From: Rhyacophila brunnea
Taxonomy: Eukaryota; Arthropoda; Insecta; Trichoptera; Rhyacophilidae
DNA length: 64,000 nt
Direction of reading: 5' to 3'
NCBI GenBank assembly: GCA_022495005.1
Contig: JAGYXB010001055.1
Location: 62,001-126,000 of the forward strand
Part shown: piece after piece, positions 58,467-64,000 of the stretch
Layout: every line of letters begins with the position of its first letter
How positions within the stretch are numbered: the stretch's first letter is position 1
Notes under the pieces: generated by a model
Databases searched by the model: none
What the model was told of the DNA's origin: nothing
The model's input: only the letters and a program-made list of their open reading frames with translations
Program-made: the position numbers and the translations under genes

Positions 58467-59206
58467 TAGGGAATCCAATCCCGAGCCAAAATTCTGATCC
58501 CGGGATTTCGGGATTACAATTTGACAATCCCGGGACTGGCATTTTCTTCCATTGTTAATATAAAAAAAATATATTTACAAAAATAACATTGATAAAATCG
58601 GTCAAAAATAAATCTAGTATAATGTATACTATTTAAGACATTTATTGATAATATTGTATCTCTCCGTTCAATCTTGGAAATAACATCAGTTTAATGGAGT
58701 AAATAATATTGTAATATAAATGCGAATGTGAATAATTTAATATGAGATTGCTGTTTCTGATAGTAAAGACTTAATGAATGGTTTAGCGAGATTTAAAATA
58801 GTAAAGCAAATAATCATGGTGTACTTATGGCCTTTCCTCTTCATAAATCTAATTAGTCAGCCAAATATGAAACCGCCGTAAAACGTATGAGATCATGGTG
58901 GAATTACTTTGTTAAAAGTGCGAAGCATTGATTTTTCCAATCTTTCTCATTCGTATGGATTTATGTGAAAAAATAAAATGAATCGTCAACTTACACATGG
59001 GTATAAATCAAACTTCATTCAAACTCTGTTTATTTCTAATGTAGTGAGTTATTATTAAAAGTATTTTTTCTGTTATATTTTCGTTTTTATTTTATTTTCC
59101 ATAAAAATTGATAAAAAATCAATCTATTATGTTTACGATTATGTTTATCAATCCCGGGATTCATAGGTATCGAATATAGCTCGGGATCCCGGGATCTGAA
59201 TCCCTA
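58467..59206. mobile_element. hAT-type MITE (family TAGGGAATCC), copy 3
   Basis: A perfect 8-bp target duplication GTCATGAG lies at 58459-58466 and 59207-59214. The tips TAGGGAATCC and GAATCCCTA are exact inverses except for position erosion (GATCTGAATCCCTA). Inner words CCCGGGATTTCGGGATT and GGTATCGAATATAGCTCGGG match the other copies. This is the longest copy at 740 bp. Confidence 0.9.
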
Positions 59207-59214
59207 GTCATGAG

Positions 59215-59919
59215 GTACCGACAAATAAAATGAATAAAATTCTGTTATGAAATATGTACGTCTATTAAGTAAATAATACCTCAATTAATATAAACCATCC
59301 ATTCATAATATGATAGTACCTACATCAATTCCATTCATTATTGATTAAGGGCTTATTTATTAATCTAACAAGGATTCTTAAGCAACCGCAGGATGATATT
59401 ATATAGTCTTATATTTTACTCAATATTTACCACATATATTTAATTTAATAAAATATAATGCAGACTATCGAACAGAGTAACTAGATATAATCTCATCAGA
59501 CGATCTTAAATTCGCTAAATTTCACTGCTTAATCCTAAACATCTCAAGCACATTACGCTCGGAGCTCTCCTCCCAAATAAATTGTGGAATACTAAGACAC
59601 AGAACCACTGGTGCAATTTTCATAGTTTACTTTGACAGAAAATAAATGAGTTTTTCACAAGAACACACTTCGTGTTTTTGCATAAGCAGATATACTTTAA
59701 GCCTTCTATTTTGCGCCATGACACTATGTTTATTTAGTGAAAATTTAGTGGATTTTACTCATTCTTTGATTAATAAAATCTGTACATATATCTACGAGTT
59801 GCACAGACGAATTATTTGAATGTGGCAAATGATTCATACCCGAAAATAACAGTACCTAGATTCGTAGGCATAGACAGTAAAATAAAACGTAGGTAGGTAC
59901 GAAACGTAAGAAATCATCG
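59215..59919. other. AT-rich stretch without recognised feature
   Basis: No coding motif or repeat was matched. Confidence 0.45.
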
Positions 59920-60000
59920 TCATTGGTGGCTTAACAGCCCAGGGTGGTTCCTAGCCTCCTCCTAGACTTCATTGGATCGTGATTCGTGACCCGTGCCTGT
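59920..60000 (-). mobile_element. Possible LINE 3' terminus, minus strand
   Basis: A GC-rich patch reads on the minus strand GGCTAGGAACCACCC, then TGGGCTGTTAAGCCACC and AATGACGATGA. This resembles the last codons and GATGATG-type tail of insect LINEs. The evidence is similarity of style only. Confidence 0.35.
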
Positions 60001-60414
60001 TAAAACAACACCATTATCAGCTGGTTTATTTTACTCCTCGGCATTATACGACACGAAAGATCTGTGTTCACTGGATGATCCGTGGCACTCATAAATTGAT
60101 GCAATTATTGGGGGCATCCAAATCAATATTTGGATGTGGCATGTCCAGAATATAAGATGGCGCAGACGACACAAACGGACACTAACAATATTTTTTAATA
60201 ATTCGTCTGAGAACACTCTTTGATATACATACCGGCCAGGTTGTTATCGCTAGACTCAAAGTCCCTACCCCTCTAACGCCACCTTAAAAATCATTTTTTT
60301 AAATTCAAAATGGACGATATCTAAAAAAAGATTTCTGTGTGCGCGCCTGAGTCATGATAATTTATAGCAACCATCATGTATATTTCACTCTCGTCCATAA
60401 CGTTGAGGAAGAGA
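60001..60414. other. Stretch without recognised feature
   Basis: The 61-codon minus open frame at 60031-60216 has no recognised motif. Confidence 0.4.
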
Positions 60415-60585
60415 TTATAACAGAGGTGAAGGCAGAAGAAGATTCTCTTACCTACACAATCTTCATAAGTAGTTTAATATTCAAGGCGTTAATGATCTGA
60501 TGCAATTGGCCCAGGATAGGGATATGTACTACAAGTTGGTCGCCAATCTTCGACAGAAGACGACACCAAACGACAAAACGTCTTA
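60415..60585 (+). mobile_element. RTE-like LINE end, plus strand
   Basis: The frame GRRRFSYLHNLHK, one stop, and then FNIQGVNDLMQLAQDRDMYY KLVANLRQK matches the C-terminal G-R-R-x-x-S-W-L-x-N-L-R and D-R-x-x-Y/W-x-x-L-V-A-N-L-R blocks. It differs in detail from families A to D. Confidence 0.7.
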
Positions 60586-60814
60586 AATATTATTAATACG
60601 CGTTGTGTAAATCCTTTTTTTTTATTTAAAAAAAGCAAATAAGCCCAAATATTTTGTGATCACCCGACTTTATTCGATAATTATTGTAGTGTAGTGATAG
60701 ACCAGTCGCCTAGACCGTCTAAAATAATTCTCACACCCATTTTGAAACGATAATGATTATCAATATGTATTCATGTTTACTTCTGTGGCTCACACATGAA
60801 TGATTATTTCATGT

Positions 60815-60990
60815 TTTAGATGTGCGGACGCTTTGCAGTTGCTTTGGTCGGACATCCTTAAACCCCACGAGGCATAGTCCAACCATCTCAGTTTCGGTCG
60901 TTCAGATCTTCTCTTGCCCTCAGAGGATGCGTACATGGCATACTGATAATTTTTACAACATTGTATGAACATGACGAATCCAACGCTGAC
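60815..60990 (-). mobile_element. RTE-like LINE fragment (family D), minus strand
   Basis: The minus frame reads YAMYASSEGKRRSERPKLRW and LDYASWGLRMSDQSNCKA, matching the family D fragment at 10085 (AMYATPEDNRRPVRPKLRW, LDCTMED). Upstream residues VGFVMFIQ are a decayed R-x-x-H-V-x-R-M block. The remainder of the LINE is absent. Confidence 0.7.
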
Positions 60991-61159
60991 TGCATTTTCA
61001 TATGACATAGTATGTGTTTTCTTAGTTGATATAAATTGTGTACAGCCCACCATGTCAATGCCATTTTTAGGCCATCAAAAGCAGTGAAAAAACAGTTATA
61101 CATATATAGAAGTTCAAAGAAGTACACAGAGTTTGCTAAGGAGAACCAGTTTTAAGAAT

Positions 61160-61615
61160 TTATAAAATAGTGTCCACCTAAACTCACCTCACCTCACACA
61201 AGTGCAATATATCAACACCCGAAGCAATTTGGTTGAACATAGTTATCGTCCTCCCAATTGGCATTACCAGTGTCAGGTTGGTTCTGCACCTTGGGAGAAT
61301 AAACAACTGATGCTTCCTATTTCTAAGATAGTTATCAGAGACACACAGGTGAACACTGCCCAGAAATGTCAGAGTTCTCATTTATACCTAGTATAAGTCG
61401 AAAAAATACGTAGCTAAATAAAGATCTCTTCGAAATTGCAGAGTGCAGTATGTAAGCATACCTAAGAGAAAGTCAGTTGGATAAAGCCATGAATAGTATT
61501 CATACAACCTCAAGTAAAGGAGTATCAAGAATTTTTTTCTGAATCCTATCCACCATAAGACCATACTTCAACTGATGCGGTGCCCAAATAATAGACCCAC
61601 TCTCAAGCCTGATCC
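61160..61615 (-). mobile_element. Jockey/CR1-like LINE end, minus strand
   Basis: The minus frame MRTLTFLGSVHLCVSDNYLR, NRKHQLFILPRCRTNLTLVM and PIGRTITMFNQIASGVDIL is closely related to the copy at 40685. Upstream pieces include a match to RLESGSIIWAPHQLKYGLMV at 61550-61615. The frame is interrupted between these parts. No 3' untranslated tail is recognised. Confidence 0.78.
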
Positions 61616-62423
61616 AAACACTGTCTCAAAACTTGGGAACACAAATAAATTTATTAAGTATTGTCTCTGTTGAAAGTTTTTATTATGTATTCAATTTTTG
61701 TTTCCATGAAAGGAATAAATAATTCTTTCCAGTGGGCCACCTAAATGGAGAATAACAATATAACCGGAAATTTAATAATTTATTTAATGTAACCAAATAA
61801 CAAAAAAATGTTTAAAACATTTTGTAATGTTATTCATTCTGCCCGTTGCGTCATATATCAGACTGAAATAGTTATCTGTTATATTATAATAAATTATACG
61901 CAGTACGTTTGCAGTGTTTACAGCGAGAGGCTCTATAATTAAGTAAAATTCGGGAGTTAGGTTCCACGGGGCTGGTCATCTCATCTCGTCCAGCAGTTGC
62001 CCGATAACCACCAATTTAGTCATAAATAACGCTGCGGACGCGTTCATAAATTTCACCAAATCGTCTCGTTGTCACATCCTTTGTTACGTAAAAAAACACT
62101 TTTCCTACATGCGACAGCCGTGAATGTGTCAGAGCATTTCAACCAGAAGATATATCTCACGATTTAATTTTTTTATAATATTCTTACCACACGCTAAATA
62201 GCTTTATAAGACTTTTCCTTACAATAATGTTATTATATTGATCTGATATTTTAGACATATTTTATTATACTTATTTAAATGTAGTATACTATTATAATAC
62301 GAGTATCATATGTTAGAAGGTTTGATGTTATATTTAATATATCAGATCAATTTTCTGTACTGTTTAATCAACTTTCTGAGAACCTAATCCAGCCTCAAAC
62401 ATCATTTTATAGTAATTAATAAT
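61616..62423. other. Stretch with one GC-richer patch
   Basis: The patch at 61955-62085 is GC-richer but holds no recognisable coding or repeat sequence. Confidence 0.4.
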
Positions 62424-62556
62424 AAACCATTTCTTTTATTCAATAAATAACTCACAAGATTTTGAGAATGTAACATTCCATATATTGAACATACATACCG
62501 TAAAAACACCTCAGACATATACCCACTAGAATAAATCATATTTGAAAAAAATACGA

Positions 62557-62640
62557 AACTCGGCGGGAATTGAACCCGTATAGCCATTGGTGTCACGCCA
62601 TTCGCCAATATGTGCAATAACCAATTATACTACGAGCCTC
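62557..62640 (-). other. tRNA-like sequence, left arm of S3
   Basis: The minus strand has GAGGCTCGTAGTATAATTGG (A-box region) and GGGTTCAATTCCCGCC (B-box and T-stem). Relative to the right-arm module it has extra bases in the anticodon region (GGCGAATGGCGTGACACC). Confidence 0.65.
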
Positions 62641-62701
62641 TTATCTAATTACGACAATTTAAACTAGTAGGTCATTAGGGTAATTAATATTCTTTGAAAA
62701 T

Positions 62702-62827
62702 GTCCCTCTGAGGCGGACGAAACCAGTCCTAATCTATTGATTAAAAGTGGAATAAGTACTACAAAAAAATGCATTTTATTAAATAAAAACAACAATACAA
62801 TGCAGTTCCACCATGAATTGACAGTTA
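62702..62827 (+). repeat. Single arm of the 55.9-kb foldback family
   Basis: TCCCTCTGAGGCGGACGAAA, TTGATTAAAAGTGGAATAAG and CCACCATGAATTGACAGTT match the right arm at 56069 and the outer extension at 55938. It sits in the loop of element S3, between its two tRNA-bearing arms. Confidence 0.85.
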
Positions 62828-62951
62828 AAAAAATAATGGAAATTAATTAATATTCCTTGATTTAATGCACAAAAACCGGTAGCCAATAATAACGGAATTT
62901 GATAAGCATTTCATGTATGACCTCTTAGTTTAAATTGTCCTAATTAGATAG

Positions 62952-63026
62952 GAGGCTCGTAGCATAATTGGTTAATACACAGATTGGCGCGACACCAATG
63001 GTTATACGAGTTCAAATCCCGCCGAG
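62952..63026 (+). other. tRNA-like sequence, right arm of S3
   Basis: GGAGGCTCGTAGCATAATTG (A-box region) is followed by an anticodon-type stem ATTGG-CGCGACA-CCAAT with a 7-nt loop, then GAGTTCAAATCCCGCC (B-box). The loop has G rather than T at position 33, so no isotype is assigned and function is unlikely. Confidence 0.68.
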
Positions 63027-63150
63027 ATTAATATTTTTTTCAAATATGATTTTTTCTAGTGAGTATACCTATTATACCTGAGGTGTTTTCAAGTTATGTA
63101 TATTTATAATTATAATATCTCGAAATATAATTAAGTTAATCTATAACAAT

Positions 63151-63480
63151 TTGGACCAAGTAGGAACAGAACTCACATATTTCACTTTCCGGGTAATTAT
63201 TCCATTACGCTGCCGATCCAATATTCATTTTTGTGAATAATCGCTAATACTACTAACATAATAAATTTAAAGCTTGCACCAGAAGTAATTCAAATTTGAT
63301 GGCTTAATCTTAATGGATAGAGCTGTCTTTTGGAAAATGAAAGACGTGAGGTGAATTTTTTCAAGATTTTTTCAAGAAATTGCATACTTACTGTTGAGAT
63401 TTTACAAAAGTATTTATTTTCAATATAAATAAACCTTAAATCTTGTGTAAGAACATAAACCTACATCTTCAATATTGAAT
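63151..63480. mobile_element. Inverted-repeat element with different tRNA-like modules (S4)
   Basis: The minus-strand module at 63151-63219 reads GGATCGGCAGCGTAATGGAA to GTGAGTTCTGTTCCTAC. The plus-strand module at 63301-63362 reads GGCTTAATCTTAATGGATAG to GACGTGAGGTGAATT. The sequence after the right module (TTTTTTCAAGATTTTTTC, GTTGAGATTTTACAAAAG, TTAAATCTTGTG) follows the order of the S1/S3 arm. The element abuts S3 directly. Its modules resemble S5 more than S3. Confidence 0.5.
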
Positions 63481-63877
63481 ACAAAATAATTTAAGTAATT
63501 AATAATACATTGTTATCACTATAAATATATATCGGAAAAGGTATTTGATATACTTGGGGAAACCTAATAATATATCAATAGTTTTAAAACTAATATTTTA
63601 TGGGTTTATATAATTATTTATGTTCTTATATCGTTTTATTTTACTCTTTCATTATTATTGTAGTCTCTCTATAATATAATTCTCAATGTTATATAATATT
63701 ATGTAACTGCTTTGTATCTAATAATAAAATACACATATTATTTCGTATACAATATATATTTTACCATGTATAGTATAGGCCTCCACAGAATGGAGGTTGT
63801 ATTAACAGATTTTTGTTTTTAACTACTTGCTCAACCTGTTAGAATCCAAACATACTTTTAAAAACAATATGTGAATT
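63481..63877. other. AT-rich stretch with a 30-bp shared word
   Basis: About 63778-63807 matches 36499-36530 in inverted orientation. Nothing else was recognised. Confidence 0.45.
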
Positions 63878-63878
63878 T

Positions 63879-63940
63879 GCCAAACCTGGGGTTCGAACCT
63901 TACAAGCCTGGCGTGTAACCACTTGATCTTCGTGTGCGTT
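63879..63940 (-). other. tRNA-like sequence, decayed
   Basis: The minus strand has GATCAAGTGGTTACACG (A-box region) and GGTTCGAACCCCAGG (B-box with T-stem). The anticodon arm is largely missing, so this is a tRNA-derived relic or SINE head. Confidence 0.6.
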
Positions 63941-64000
63941 GATTATGAATATACTTAACTTGGCTCCCCGTTCGAACAAAAAGTTCTTACCGTAACCTCG

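Larger units (their letters stand above)
62424..63150. mobile_element. Inverted-repeat element, tRNA-like module in each arm (S3)
   Basis: The left arm (62424-62680) and right arm (about 62920-63150) are inverted copies. From the outside in, each arm has ACCTCAG-type sequence, TCATATTTGAAAAAAAT, a tRNA-like module, TATCTAATTA and GACAATTTAAACTA. The left module is on the minus strand (62557-62640) and the right on the plus (62952-63026), so the modules are head to head. The outer end ATTCAATAAATAACTCACAA with GAATGTAACATTCC is shared with S1 and S2. The loop contains one arm of the 55.9-kb foldback family. Confidence 0.72.

Noticed and set aside
1..64000. CRISPR array, bacterial operons, riboswitches or phage genes
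   Set aside because: No regularly spaced short repeats and no bacterial-type genes are present. All content is eukaryotic and transposon-derived.

Overview
This is 64 kb of AT-rich eukaryotic DNA, almost certainly from an insect. I base that on two mariner elements, RTE-like and Jockey-like LINE fragments, and hAT, pogo and TTAA-flanked miniature elements. The base composition and frequent AATATTATTATA and TAGGTACCTA words suggest a hemipteran such as an aphid relative, but Lepidoptera are not excluded. I found no convincing host protein gene, rRNA or functional tRNA. The window is best read as intergenic or intronic DNA built from decayed transposable elements, with AT-rich filler between them.

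Layout. At 1-7 kb there are an RTE-type LINE end, a hAT-type MITE with perfect 8-bp target duplications, a full-length dead mariner (4303-5580) and a second, older LINE end. At 7-24 kb there are copies of an unclassified 439-bp repeat, a hAT-type MITE, several LINE ends, a Jockey-like LINE on the minus strand (15485-16840), two TTAA-flanked piggyBac-like MITEs, and an element with 37-bp inverted ends (22875-23302). At 24-36 kb there are a decayed LINE, another hAT MITE, and a cluster of inverted-repeat elements carrying tRNA-like modules (about 29.3, 31.4 and 34.2 kb). At 36-48 kb there are a pogo/Tigger-like MITE, LINE ends, several TIR elements and a nearly intact mariner on the minus strand (44750-46046). 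At 48-58 kb there are more LINE ends, a 193-bp foldback palindrome and a three-level nest (56278-57900): a MITE sits inside an RTE-like LINE, and a second LINE sits inside the MITE. At 58-64 kb there are a third copy of the 8.6-kb hAT MITE family, more LINE ends, and two adjacent inverted-repeat elements with tRNA-like modules in both arms.

How the parts relate. No pathway or operon is present. LINE pieces are all 3' ends, as expected from 5'-truncated retrotransposition, and several finish in GAA-rich or TTTGA-rich tails. DNA elements are mostly non-autonomous. The two mariners have different end sequences, and I saw no MITE here with matching ends, so neither is an evident driver of the MITEs. 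The most unusual items are the tRNA-bearing inverted-repeat elements, the dated nest at 56-58 kb, and the mariner whose only two coding breaks both lie in A runs.

All comparisons were made by eye within the window. Boundaries marked approximate have not been aligned by computer.
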